Shown here in pieces: positions 1 to 7,885 of a stretch of DNA of 64,000 nucleotides. This stretch comes from Winogradskyella psychrotolerans (GTDB lineage: Bacteria > Bacteroidota > Bacteroidia > Flavobacteriales > Flavobacteriaceae), in contig NZ_JAHKPN010000002.1 in the NCBI RefSeq assembly GCF_018860545.1, positions 186,001 to 250,000 of the forward strand, given 5' to 3'. A model generated the notes under the pieces. It was not told the DNA's origin. It searched no databases and saw only the letters and a list, made by a program, of their open reading frames with translations. Every line of letters starts with the position of its first letter. Position 1 is the stretch's first letter. Both the position numbers and the translations under genes were made by a program.

Positions 1-213
1 TAAACTACGAAGAATCAAAATAAAACTTCAAAAAGTTATAGCCACTATTAACATCCTATAATAACCACTATTTATTTTTTTAAATTTTAAAAGAAAACTG
101 ATTATATGTATATATATGTTGATAACATCGTTTTTTTATCTTTATATATAGAAAATTCAGAATTGTTTATTTAAATATTATCTTGCTCTTATAATCACTT
201 TAATCTAAATGAT

Positions 214-1701
214 ATGAAAAAATTATTACGCTTATTTATTTTAATTCCTTTTTTAAGTTTTGGGCAAGTGCAAATTGGGCAGGATATAGATGGTGAAGCA
301 TCAGAAGATTTTAGTGGTCATAGCGTTAGTTTATCCAATGATGGTAGTATTATTGCTATTGGTGCACCTTATAATGATGGAAATGGTTATCGTACTGGTC
401 ATGTACGAGTGTATGAAAATCAAAATGGTAGTTGGGTACAAATAGGCCAGGATATTGATGGTGAAGCAAATGCCGATTTTAGCGGCTATAGTGTCAGTTT
501 ATCTAGTGATGGTAGTATTGTAGCTATTGGTTCATCTAGTAATGATGGAAATGGTAATAGTTCTGGTCATGTACGCGTGTATGGAAATCAAAATGGTAGT
601 TGGGTACAAGTAGGCCAAGATATTGATGGAGAAGCTGCATATGATGAAAGTGGAAAAAGTATCAGTTTATCAAGTGATGGTAGTATTATTGCTATTGGTG
701 CATCGGAAAATAGTGGAAATGGTAATAGTTCAGGTCATGTACGAGTGTATGAAAATCAAAATGGTAGTTGGGTACAAGTAGGTCAAGATATAAATGGAGA
801 AGCTGCATATGATGAAAGTGGAATAAGTGTCAGTTTATCAAGTGATGGTAGTATTGTAGCTATCGGTGCACCTTATAATGATGGAAATGCTAATAATTCA
901 GGTCATGTACGTGTATTTGAGAATGTATCTGGTACTTGGATACAAGTAGGCCAAGATATTGATGGTGAAACCTTTGATGATGAAAGTGGTTGGAGTATCA
1001 GTTTATCAAGTGATGGCAGTATTATAGCTATTGGAGCACCTGAAAATAATGGAAATTACAATAATTCCGGTCATGTGCGCGTGTATGAAAATCAAAATGG
1101 TAGTTGGATACAAGTAGGCCAAGATATAGATGGTGAAGCTGCAGGAGATGCTAGTGGTTATAGTGTTAGTTTATCTGATGATGGTAATATTATCGCTATT
1201 GGTGCAGTTGGTAATGATGGAAATGATGAAAATGATGAAACTTTAAATCATTTAGGCCATGTACGTGTGTATTATAATGTATCTGATACATGGATACAAT
1301 TAGGTCAAGATATGGATGGTGAAGCACATGCCGATTATAGCGGCTATAGTGTCAGTTTATCTAGTGATGGAAGTATTGTAGCTATTGGTGCACTATTTAA
1401 TAATGACAATGGTCTTAATTCAGGCCACGTTCGTGTGTACGATTTAAGCACATTGTTGTCTACAAAAAGTTTTAAATTAGACTATTTCAAAATATATCCA
1501 AACCCAACAAAAAATCAATTCACCATTCAATTAGAAGATAGTACTGAATTGCAAAATGTAAAGATATACAACAACCTAGGGCAACTAGTATTAATATCTA
1601 ATAAATCGATTATAAACTCTTCTAATCTAGCCTCTGGTCTATACCTAGTAGAAATAGAAACCAATAAAGGAAAAAGCTCTAAAAAGTTAATTATAGAATA
1701 G
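214..1701 (+). CDS. T9SS-secreted seven-repeat (FG-GAP/propeller-like) protein
   Basis: A 495-residue exported protein. Residues 1-18 form a signal peptide ending in SFGQ. Residues 20 to about 410 hold seven near-identical repeats of about 56 residues; each begins QxGQDIDGE, continues through SVSLSSDGSI and AIGAP, and ends GHVRVYENQNGSW. The SSDGS..AIGA pattern resembles FG-GAP-type blades, and seven copies fit a closed seven-bladed beta-propeller. The last 76 or so residues (about 420-495) have the features of a type A T9SS sorting tail: YPNPTKNQF, then GQLV, then SGLYLVEI and a basic end. By family knowledge this sends the protein through the outer membrane via the type IX system. The repeats are very similar at DNA level, which suggests recent expansion. 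The ligand is unknown. The nearest downstream feature is a strong hairpin terminator, so the gene looks monocistronic. Confidence 0.88.
   Translation: MKKLLRLFILIPFLSFGQVQIGQDIDGEASEDFSGHSVSLSNDGSIIAIGAPYNDGNGYRTGHVRVYENQNGSWVQIGQDIDGEANADFSGYSVSLSSDGSIVAIGSSSNDGNGNSSGHVRVYGNQNGSWVQVGQDIDGEAAYDESGKSISLSSDGSIIAIGASENSGNGNSSGHVRVYENQNGSWVQVGQDINGEAAYDESGISVSLSSDGSIVAIGAPYNDGNANNSGHVRVFENVSGTWIQVGQDIDGETFDDESGWSISLSSDGSIIAIGAPENNGNYNNSGHVRVYENQNGSWIQVGQDIDGEAAGDASGYSVSLSDDGNIIAIGAVGNDGNDENDETLNHLGHVRVYYNVSDTWIQLGQDMDGEAHADYSGYSVSLSSDGSIVAIGALFNNDNGLNSGHVRVYDLSTLLSTKSFKLDYFKIYPNPTKNQFTIQLEDSTELQNVKIYNNLGQLVLISNKSIINSSNLASGLYLVEIETNKGKSSKKLIIE
271..1443 (+). repeat. Seven tandem coding repeats of about 168 bp
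   Basis: Seven in-frame copies of a roughly 168-bp unit inside the secreted protein gene. Unit 6 is longer through an extra acidic insert (DENDE). Several units share long identical stretches, for example the segment coding for GHVRVYENQNGSW, which fits slippage or recombination between copies. Confidence 0.85.
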
Positions 1702-1724
1702 TATTATCAATATACATTTAATCA

Positions 1725-1751
1725 AAAGCGCTGTAAATTTTACAGCGCTTT
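1725..1751 (+). terminator. Hairpin terminator after the secreted repeat protein
   Basis: A perfect 13-bp inverted repeat: AAAGCGCTGTAAA pairs with TTTACAGCGCTTT, with a one-base loop. It starts 24 bases after the stop codon. A short T tract closes the right arm. Confidence 0.8.
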
Positions 1752-1796
1752 CGCATTAATTTAACCTTCGCTAAACACCATTAAAAAATTAAAACG

Positions 1797-1804
1797 TAAC
1801 TTTG
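1797..1804 (+). promoter_or_regulatory. Bacteroidota -7 box (TAACTTTG) for rnr
   Basis: TAACTTTG matches TAnnTTTG. It would give a leader of about 130 bases before rnr. The leader contains a small hairpin at 1899-1917 (TTCCTAT/ATAGGAA). No good -33 TTG is seen. Confidence 0.5.
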
Positions 1805-1938
1805 TACTAAACTTGATAATAAATTAACTTGGTCACCTAGCATAGTCAAAGTGAAAATGTTAATCTCTCTTCGCCTTGTATTAAGTTTTAAATTAGAATT
1901 CCTATCACTTATAGGAAATGAATATGATTACAAATTAA

Positions 1939-4191
1939 ATGACAAAAAAGAAAAAAAGGAAACCTTCACATAATAAGATTTCCAACCTTACAAATACAAT
2001 TCTTAGTATTTTAAAAAAAGACAGAAACTCAACTTTTAACTATAAACAAATTGCTGCTAAACTTGGTGTTAACGATGCCAGTAGTCGCAATCAAATTATA
2101 AAGAAACTTCAACAACTCAAAGCAAAACAAGAGATTGAAGAAGTCGATCGCGGAAAGTTTAAAGCCATTGTTAACACTGAATATCATACAGGTATTTTGG
2201 ACGTTGCTTCTAAAGGTAACGGTTATATTATTTCAGACGATTTTGAAGAGGATGTATTCATCGCTTCAAACAATATTAACAAAGCCTTAAATGGTGATGA
2301 AGTAGAATTCTACGCTTACAAACGAAAACATCGCGGCAAGCAAGAAGGTGAAATTACCAATATAATAAAGCGTGCAAAAACGGAATATGTTGGTACCATT
2401 CAAATTCATAATAAAAAGAATTTTGCCTTCGTTGTTGTAGATAGTAACAAAATGTACACTGACATTTTTGTACCTATCAACAAAATAAATAAGGCAGAAG
2501 ATGGAGATAAAGTATTAGTATCTCTAGAAGATTGGCCAGAAAAAGCAGATTCACCCAATGGTAAAGTCGTTGAGGTATTAGGAAAGCCAGGAGAACATGG
2601 TACGGAGATTAATTCTATTATGGCAGAATATGGCCTACCAATGGAATTTCCTCACGAGGTGGAAGCTTACGCTAATAATTTAGATATTTCAATTAAACCT
2701 GAAGAAATTGCGAAACGTCGTGATATGCGTAAAGATTTAACCTTTACCATAGATCCTAAAGATGCTAAAGATTTTGATGATGCCTTATCCTTTAAAGTTT
2801 TAGATAATGGCTTATATGAGATCGGAATTCATATTGCTGATGTATCGCATTATTTGCAACCAGGAACTATTTTAGATGATGAGGCGTATGAGCGTGCCAC
2901 CTCTATTTATTTGGTTGATAGGGTAGTGCCCATGTTACCAGAAGTTTTATCTAATGGAGCGTGTTCATTACGTCCGCACGAAGAGAAATATACCTTTTCT
3001 GCGGTATTTCATATGAATGAAAAATGTGAAATTAAAAAGGAATGGTTTGGTAGAACCGTGACCTATTCTGATGCCCGTTTTGCATATGAAGAAGCACAAG
3101 CCATTATTGAAAATAATGCGACGCTTAATGAGGTTGATGTATTAAAGCATAAAGAAAAAATAGATACAACAATTCCTACTGAAGTTTCATTAACAGGAGA
3201 AGAATATCAAACGTCTGTTGATGTGGCGCAAGCCACTATAAAAATGAACCAACTCGCTCGTAAAATGCGTTCAGCACGTATGCGAGACGGAGCGATTTCT
3301 TTTGATAAAGTAGAAGTGAAATTCGATTTAGACGCCGAAGCAAATCCGGTTGGAGTATTCTTTAAAACAAGTAAAGATGCTAATAAAATGATTGAAGAAT
3401 TCATGTTATTAGCTAACAGAAAAGTTTCAGAATTTGTAGGAAAACAAAAACCTGAGAAAACTTTCGTTTATCGTGTTCACGATGAACCAGACGAATCTAA
3501 ATTAGCACAACTTCAAACCGTTGTAGCACGTTTTGGACATAAACTAAACTTTAAAGATAAAGGTAGTATTGCATCCTCTTTAAATAATTTACTAAAGGAT
3601 GTTGTTGGTAAAAAAGAACAGAATTTAGTAGATACCTTAACAATTCGTACCATGTCTAAAGCGGAATACACCACACACAATATCGGACATTACGGTTTGG
3701 CTTTTGAGTATTACAGTCACTTTACATCGCCAATTCGTCGTTATCCAGATGTGATGGCACATCGTTTATTACAGCAGTATTTAGATGGTGAAAAATCAGC
3801 GAATCAAGAGATTTACGAAGAAAAATGTAAGCATTCTAGTAATATGGAATACTTAGCCACTAAAGCTGAGCGCGATTCTATTAAATACATGCAGATTCGT
3901 TTTATGCAAGATCATGAAAACGAAGATTTTTTAGGTGTGATTTCTGGAGTTACCGATTGGGGAATTTATATAGAGATTATTGCTAATAAATGTGAAGGTA
4001 TGGTAAGTGTGAGAGATATGAAAGACGATCACTACCAGTTTGACCAAGATCACTATGCTATGATCGGACAGAAATCAGGAACCATGTATCAGCTTGGTGA
4101 TGAGGTTATTGTAAAGGTGAAAAATGCGGATTTAGCTAAGAAACATTTGGATTTTTATATGGTTGGTAAACCTGAAACTATTGATGAGTAA
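1939..4191 (+). CDS. rnr: Ribonuclease R
   Basis: A 750-residue RNase II/R family 3'-5' exoribonuclease that degrades structured RNA processively in the cytoplasm. In order: a lysine-rich N-terminus with a winged-helix segment (about 15-75, NYKQIAAKLGV), cold-shock-type OB domains, then the RNB catalytic domain with the metal-binding aspartate motif TIDPKDAKDFDDAL at about 270-283, and a C-terminal S1 domain (about 655-740, DFLGVISGVTDWGIYIEI). Length fits full-length RNase R. The start is the first ATG after a stretch without coding signals, and a basic MTKKKKRK N-terminus is common in this family. The gene has its own predicted promoter and a long leader containing a small hairpin. Confidence 0.96.
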   Translation: MTKKKKRKPSHNKISNLTNTILSILKKDRNSTFNYKQIAAKLGVNDASSRNQIIKKLQQLKAKQEIEEVDRGKFKAIVNTEYHTGILDVASKGNGYIISDDFEEDVFIASNNINKALNGDEVEFYAYKRKHRGKQEGEITNIIKRAKTEYVGTIQIHNKKNFAFVVVDSNKMYTDIFVPINKINKAEDGDKVLVSLEDWPEKADSPNGKVVEVLGKPGEHGTEINSIMAEYGLPMEFPHEVEAYANNLDISIKPEEIAKRRDMRKDLTFTIDPKDAKDFDDALSFKVLDNGLYEIGIHIADVSHYLQPGTILDDEAYERATSIYLVDRVVPMLPEVLSNGACSLRPHEEKYTFSAVFHMNEKCEIKKEWFGRTVTYSDARFAYEEAQAIIENNATLNEVDVLKHKEKIDTTIPTEVSLTGEEYQTSVDVAQATIKMNQLARKMRSARMRDGAISFDKVEVKFDLDAEANPVGVFFKTSKDANKMIEEFMLLANRKVSEFVGKQKPEKTFVYRVHDEPDESKLAQLQTVVARFGHKLNFKDKGSIASSLNNLLKDVVGKKEQNLVDTLTIRTMSKAEYTTHNIGHYGLAFEYYSHFTSPIRRYPDVMAHRLLQQYLDGEKSANQEIYEEKCKHSSNMEYLATKAERDSIKYMQIRFMQDHENEDFLGVISGVTDWGIYIEIIANKCEGMVSVRDMKDDHYQFDQDHYAMIGQKSGTMYQLGDEVIVKVKNADLAKKHLDFYMVGKPETIDE

Positions 4192-4248
4192 CGAAGCTAT
4201 CTGTAACATTATTTATAAAAATAAGTCTTATAATAAAACGTTTATCAT

Positions 4249-4575
4249 ATGATTCTTACAACCACTAATTCCATAGAAAATCATAACATTATAGATTATT
4301 TGGGGATAGTTACTGGTATTTCTTTTAATTCTACACATTCTTATAAAGGAAAAAGCATGTCTTTTAAGGATATGTTTAGTTCACAAAAATATTATGAAGC
4401 ATACGCTAAAGGATTAGAACTTGTAAAAGAAGAAGCGTTTCAAAAACTTCAAGATAATGCAAAAGCTTTAGGTGCTAATGCCGTTGTGGGTGTTCAAATA
4501 GATATAGAAACACTAGCAACTACAAATACCTTAATTGTTTCAATTACTGGAACAGCTGTAAAAGTTGCTGTTTAA
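4249..4575 (+). CDS. YbjQ/UPF0145 family protein
   Basis: A 108-residue protein of the YbjQ (UPF0145, DUF74) family. It opens with a short strand, MILTTTNSIE, and then GIVTGIS. The family hallmarks are the internal helix with ARxxAlexL-like spacing (YEAYAKGLELVKEEAFQKL) and the later GANAVVGVQID strand. These proteins form small oligomeric beta-barrel-like assemblies and are sometimes called heavy-metal-binding domains, but no firm biochemical role is established. It is followed 11 bases later by a small membrane protein, and the two probably share a transcript. Confidence 0.85.
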   Translation: MILTTTNSIENHNIIDYLGIVTGISFNSTHSYKGKSMSFKDMFSSQKYYEAYAKGLELVKEEAFQKLQDNAKALGANAVVGVQIDIETLATTNTLIVSITGTAVKVAV

Positions 4576-4586
4576 ATATTATACAC

Positions 4587-4823
4587 ATGAAAACAAGTAC
4601 AAAAGCTGGCCTATACGTTTTTTTAATATTTGCCGTTATTTATGTTATTGTAAGATTTAGCATACAAGCAATTTTTATAGATATTAACCAAATGGTTTTA
4701 GCTGTGGCTTCTGCCGTTATTACTGTTATTTTAACGCCTCAAAGACGTGTTGTAAAAAAACAATCTGGTGATGAAATTCAACTCAAATGGGTATTCAGTA
4801 AAAAGGTAATTGTTTTAAAATAA
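4587..4823 (+). CDS. Small inner-membrane protein of unknown function
   Basis: A 78-residue protein with two predicted membrane helices, about residues 7-29 (LYVFLIFAVIYVIVRFSI) and 36-49 (MVLAVASAVITVIL), then a short basic, probably cytoplasmic tail. No family recognised. It sits between the YbjQ-like gene (11 bases upstream) and the GIN-domain gene (12 bases downstream), so a small envelope operon is likely. Confidence 0.72.
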   Translation: MKTSTKAGLYVFLIFAVIYVIVRFSIQAIFIDINQMVLAVASAVITVILTPQRRVVKKQSGDEIQLKWVFSKKVIVLK

Positions 4824-4835
4824 AGAAATTAAAAT

Positions 4836-5507
4836 ATGAAGTATATTATCCTAATTCTAGCATTTACATTCGCGATTTCTAGTGATGCACAAGAGTCTAT
4901 TGAAAAACAAATAGGTGAATTTTCAACCGTTAAAGTCTTTGATTTAATTAATCTTAAGATGATGGAATCCGATGAAAATAAGGTGGTCATTTCAGGTAAA
5001 AATAGAAAGGATGTCGAAGTTGTAAATAACAACGGAACCCTTAAAATACGGATGAATCTCAGAGAAAGTTACGATGGTAATGATACGGTGGTTTTACTTT
5101 ATTTTATAGCTGTAGATGAAATTGATGCTAATGAAGGAGCCAAGGTTACTGTAAACGATGCGCTTAAGCAATATGAACTCGATTTAAGAGTGCAAGAAGG
5201 AGCAGAGATTACAGCTGCGTTAGAAACAACCTACGCTAATTTAAGAGCCGTTACAGGTGGAATTATTAATGTTACAGGAAGTTCAAAACATCAAGATATT
5301 TCTATTTATACTGGAGGTAATGTAAATGCTAAAGCGTTTATTACTGAAAACGCTGAAGTGAGTATAAACGCTGGAGGTGAAGCTTATATACATGCTACAG
5401 TTTTAGCCAATGTAAGAATTAAGGCTGGTGGTAATGTTTATATTTATGGTGATCCAAAAGAGATAGACGAAAATACAATTCTTGGTGGACGAATAAAACG
5501 TATGTAA
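4836..5507 (+). CDS. Exported GIN-domain (DUF2807) protein
   Basis: A 223-residue exported protein. Residues 1-18 are a signal peptide (MKYIILILAFTFAISSDAQ). The remainder is a repetitive beta-strand fold of the head-GIN/DUF2807 type: FSTVKVFDLINLKM near the start, then successive strands such as GAKVTVNDAL, GAEITAAL, GGNVNAKAF and GGNVYIYGDPKEID. The C-terminal GGNVYIYG(D/N)P ending is typical of the family. These proteins are common at the Bacteroidota envelope and are sometimes annotated as putative auto-transporter adhesins, but their function is not established. Last gene of a probable three- or four-gene run. Confidence 0.85.
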   Translation: MKYIILILAFTFAISSDAQESIEKQIGEFSTVKVFDLINLKMMESDENKVVISGKNRKDVEVVNNNGTLKIRMNLRESYDGNDTVVLLYFIAVDEIDANEGAKVTVNDALKQYELDLRVQEGAEITAALETTYANLRAVTGGIINVTGSSKHQDISIYTGGNVNAKAFITENAEVSINAGGEAYIHATVLANVRIKAGGNVYIYGDPKEIDENTILGGRIKRM

Positions 5508-5523
5508 TTTCCGTTGAGTTTCT

Positions 5524-5531
5524 TACATTTG
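5524..5531 (+). promoter_or_regulatory. -7 box (TACATTTG) for the LysE-type gene
   Basis: TACATTTG matches TAnnTTTG and ends 19 bases before the ATG at 5551, giving a leader of about 14 bases. Confidence 0.5.
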
Positions 5532-5550
5532 TGTAAATCGCAAGTTTTAC

Positions 5551-6234
5551 ATGTTAGACGATATCTTAACAGCTATTCCCTTCGGAATAATTTTAGCCTT
5601 TACAATTGGACCAGTTTTTTTCGTATTACTCGAAACTAGTGCTACAAAAGGGTTTACTAGTGCTGTGCTATTTGATCTTGGTGTTATTTTCGCTGATATT
5701 GTATTTATTTTTGTCATTTTTAAAAGTACCGATTCGCTTTTAGAAAAAATAAAAGACGATCCAAAATTGTTGGTCTTTGGTGGGACTTTGTTGGTGATTT
5801 ATGGACTTATTAGTTTTATAAAAACGTCTAAATCATTTCGTTCTATTGTAAGAGAACATCATAGAATTGAGTTACCTAAAAAAGATTATGGTAAGCTATT
5901 TATTAAAGGGTTTCTGCTCAATTTTATCAACATTGGTGTCTTATTAGGTTGGTTAGGTTTTATTGTTATTGGAACGTCTATTACAAGTTCTGAAAACGGT
6001 GTTTTTATCTTTATTGTAACCATGTTAATTTCTTATTTTTTAACGGATCTCGTTAAAATAGCGGCTGCCAAACGACTTAAAAATAAATTAACGCCACGCC
6101 GTATTTTTAAAACCAAAAAAATAGTGGCCTTAGTGATTTTAGTTTTTGGTATTATACTATTAAGTCAAGGACTTTTTCCGGATCTTTATGAAAAAGGGAT
6201 TGAACAGATAGAGAATGTTAATCCGCTTGATTAA
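5551..6234 (+). CDS. LysE/RhtB family amino-acid exporter
   Basis: A 227-residue integral membrane protein of the LysE superfamily. Early motif GIILAFTIGPVFFVLLETS at about 12-30 matches the family's G-x-GP signature. About six membrane helices are visible. A basic hinge after helix 3 (SFRSIVREHHRIELPKKDYG) precedes helices 4-6, and the NFINIGVLLGWLGFI segment is the usual second-half feature. These proteins export amino acids or related metabolites; the substrate cannot be read from sequence. The following gene begins 12 bases downstream and is likely co-transcribed. Confidence 0.85.
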   Translation: MLDDILTAIPFGIILAFTIGPVFFVLLETSATKGFTSAVLFDLGVIFADIVFIFVIFKSTDSLLEKIKDDPKLLVFGGTLLVIYGLISFIKTSKSFRSIVREHHRIELPKKDYGKLFIKGFLLNFINIGVLLGWLGFIVIGTSITSSENGVFIFIVTMLISYFLTDLVKIAAAKRLKNKLTPRRIFKTKKIVALVILVFGIILLSQGLFPDLYEKGIEQIENVNPLD

Positions 6235-6246
6235 TAACATCTATAA

Positions 6247-6801
6247 ATGAATTCTAAAATCTTAACTTTTCCCTTACGTCTGGCCATTATTATCTTAATT
6301 TTTGGTGCCTTATTCAAAATTATGCATTGGCCTTTTTCATATAGTTTAATGTTGATTGGTGGATCTTCAGTTGGGTTGTTATATACTATTCGCTTTGTTT
6401 ATAAAAAAGAGAAATCTATTTTAGATTATGCTAAATTGGCTATGATTTTAATTTGGGTTTTCAATTATTTAGCAAATGTATTTCAGATTTTTTATGTTCC
6501 ATATATCTTTGAAATACTACTTTTTGTACTCTTTATTTATTGGTTTTATGTAGAAGGTATTTCGTATTTTAAAAATAGAACATTTAGGAAGCATAAATTT
6601 TTAAAAGCAGTCTACTATATTTTGATTGTATTAACAATTTTTACATTAGTATTCGGAATACTTTTTAAAATTCAACATTGGCCTTATGGACCGTTGTTGT
6701 TTACGTTTGGAGTGTTATTACTTAGTATTTTTTTAATTTTCGATTACATCATAGTCGATAGAAGAAATACGATACAACTAGAACAAGAGAATATAAAATA
6801 A
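6247..6801 (+). CDS. Membrane protein with two GldL-like FKI.HWP motifs
   Basis: A 184-residue protein with about five to six hydrophobic helices. It carries the motif GALFKIMHWP at residues 20-29 and again GILFKIQHWP at 137-146. This motif is characteristic of the first membrane helix of GldL, the inner-membrane motor component of the T9SS and gliding machinery. The protein lacks the long periplasmic domain of GldL and has the motif twice, so it is a GldL-motif membrane protein and not GldL itself. A role in an ion-conducting membrane complex is possible but unproven. It follows the LysE-type gene by 12 bases. Confidence 0.7.
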   Translation: MNSKILTFPLRLAIIILIFGALFKIMHWPFSYSLMLIGGSSVGLLYTIRFVYKKEKSILDYAKLAMILIWVFNYLANVFQIFYVPYIFEILLFVLFIYWFYVEGISYFKNRTFRKHKFLKAVYYILIVLTIFTLVFGILFKIQHWPYGPLLFTFGVLLLSIFLIFDYIIVDRRNTIQLEQENIK

Positions 6802-6833
6802 AAAAAGAGATACTTAAAAAGTATCTCTTTTTT
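6801..6833. terminator. Bidirectional terminator hairpin
   Basis: AAAAAAGAGATAC pairs with GTATCTCTTTTTT around a seven-base loop. It lies at the stop of the GldL-motif gene and just past the 3' end of the minus-strand tRNA-Cys, so it can serve both convergent transcripts. Confidence 0.8.
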
Positions 6834-6834
6834 G

Positions 6835-6905
6835 AGGTGTCGAGCGGATTCGAACCGCTGTAGATGGTGTTGCAGACCACTGCCTAGCCACTCGGCCACG
6901 ACACC
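6835..6905 (-). tRNA. tRNA-Cys (GCA)
   Basis: A 71-base cloverleaf on the minus strand. Acceptor GGTGTCG pairs with CGACACC. The D arm is GCCGAGTGGCTAGGC. The anticodon stem-loop is GTGGT-CTGCAAC-ACCAT with anticodon GCA. The T arm AGCGG-TTCGAAT-CCGCT is perfect. The discriminator is T and CCA is not encoded. A terminator follows directly. Confidence 0.93.
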
Positions 6906-6937
6906 CTTTAATCGTCTCATTAAATTTAACGAGAGCG

Positions 6938-6945
6938 CAAATATA
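6938..6945 (-). promoter_or_regulatory. -7 box (TATATTTG) for tRNA-Cys
   Basis: On the minus strand TATATTTG matches TAnnTTTG and lies about 33 bases upstream of the mature tRNA 5' end. Confidence 0.5.
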
Positions 6946-6960
6946 AAAATTATATATGTT

Positions 6961-7338
6961 TTAGCCTAAATAGGTTTGCTTTTTTCGCTTTTGGCTCATT
7001 TTTATAGTAACCATCTCAACGTCACCACCTATCGGAGGATTTATTTTACTAACGGCAATTGTGGCCTTAGTAATTAAGGAATCTTCTTCAAAAACACGAT
7101 TTAAAATACGTTGCGCAACGGTTTCTAAAAGCTTAGAAGGAATAGCCATTTCCTCTCTAACCACTTTATTTAAAAAAACATAATCTACAGTATCTGCTAA
7201 TTCATCGGATTGTGAAGAAATCTTCAAATTAGCCTTTACTTCTATATCCACACGGTAATCACTACCAATAGCGTTTTCTTCTTTTAGACATCCATGATTG
7301 GCAAAGACGCGTATATTTTCAACTTTTATTATTCCCAT
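6961..7338 (-). CDS. folB: Dihydroneopterin aldolase
   Basis: A 125-residue FolB-family enzyme that cleaves 7,8-dihydroneopterin to 6-hydroxymethyl-dihydropterin and glycolaldehyde in folate synthesis. Diagnostic segments: VENIRVFANHGCLKEENAIG near the N-terminus, the conserved helix with LLETVAQRIL in the middle, and the C-terminal KINPPIGGDVEMVTIKM strand with the family's K-x-NPP motif. Length is normal. The start codon lies only four bases after a minus-strand TATTTTTG promoter box (7343-7350), so the transcript may be leaderless. Confidence 0.94.
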   Translation of the reverse strand: MGIIKVENIRVFANHGCLKEENAIGSDYRVDIEVKANLKISSQSDELADTVDYVFLNKVVREEMAIPSKLLETVAQRILNRVFEEDSLITKATIAVSKINPPIGGDVEMVTIKMSQKRKKQTYLG

Positions 7339-7342
7339 AGTA

Positions 7343-7350
7343 CAAAAATA
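7343..7350 (-). promoter_or_regulatory. -7 box (TATTTTTG) abutting the folB start
   Basis: TATTTTTG on the minus strand, with its G four bases before the folB ATG. The expected transcription start coincides with the start codon. Confidence 0.5.
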
Positions 7351-7371
7351 ATACTAAGTTCACTTAAAGTG

Positions 7372-7448
7372 AATTTCTAGTAGAATTTTAATTCAGTTAA
7401 ATATGATTTGGTTGCTGCTCATAGTCAAAGTGGTATCTACTAGAAATT
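7372..7448. repeat. 13-bp inverted repeat pair in the folB upstream gap
   Basis: AATTTCTAGTAGA (7372-7384) is the exact reverse complement of TCTACTAGAAATT (7436-7448), separated by 51 bases. A separate palindrome CACTTAAAGTG (7361-7371) abuts the left arm. Origin unknown; it could be the ends of a small degraded insertion. Confidence 0.6.
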
Positions 7449-7548
7449 GATAGATCCATAATAGTAGAATAAAAACAGGATTATCATCAGTTAACACTAC
7501 ACAAGGCTTTATTCTTGTTTCTAAGAGCAAAGCGGTCTTCGTTCTTTA

Positions 7549-7749
7549 CTAACTCGTAAACAAATCAAATATGTTACTAAGCGCACTTGTTTTCGCTTTA
7601 TAAAATTCTGTATAACGACATCTTTTACAAGTCACAGAGCTAAATTTTTTATTCTGAATATCAAAGATTTTAGATAACGTACCACCTGTTGCTCTCATTT
7701 CTCCGACTTCATAAGTTGTGTTATCACATTTTGGGCATTTATAATTCAT
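7549..7749 (-). CDS. Small zinc-ribbon protein
   Basis: A 66-residue protein with a four-cysteine zinc ribbon: CPKC near the N-terminus (residues 5-8) and CKRC about 35 residues later. It belongs to the small Zn-ribbon nucleic-acid-binding-like proteins found across Bacteroidota and elsewhere, whose role is not established. It stands alone, divergent from glnS. Confidence 0.8.
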   Translation of the reverse strand: MNYKCPKCDNTTYEVGEMRATGGTLSKIFDIQNKKFSSVTCKRCRYTEFYKAKTSALSNIFDLFTS

Positions 7750-7885
7750 TTTAAATTGTATTTAATGATTCACACTATCAGTCTAAAATGATGTATAAAT
7801 GTTACATTTTGTTTAATTTTACCATCGATTAAGTGAAGTAGGATATTTGACTCATTCCTAATCTCTATTTTCTAATACCCAAAAC

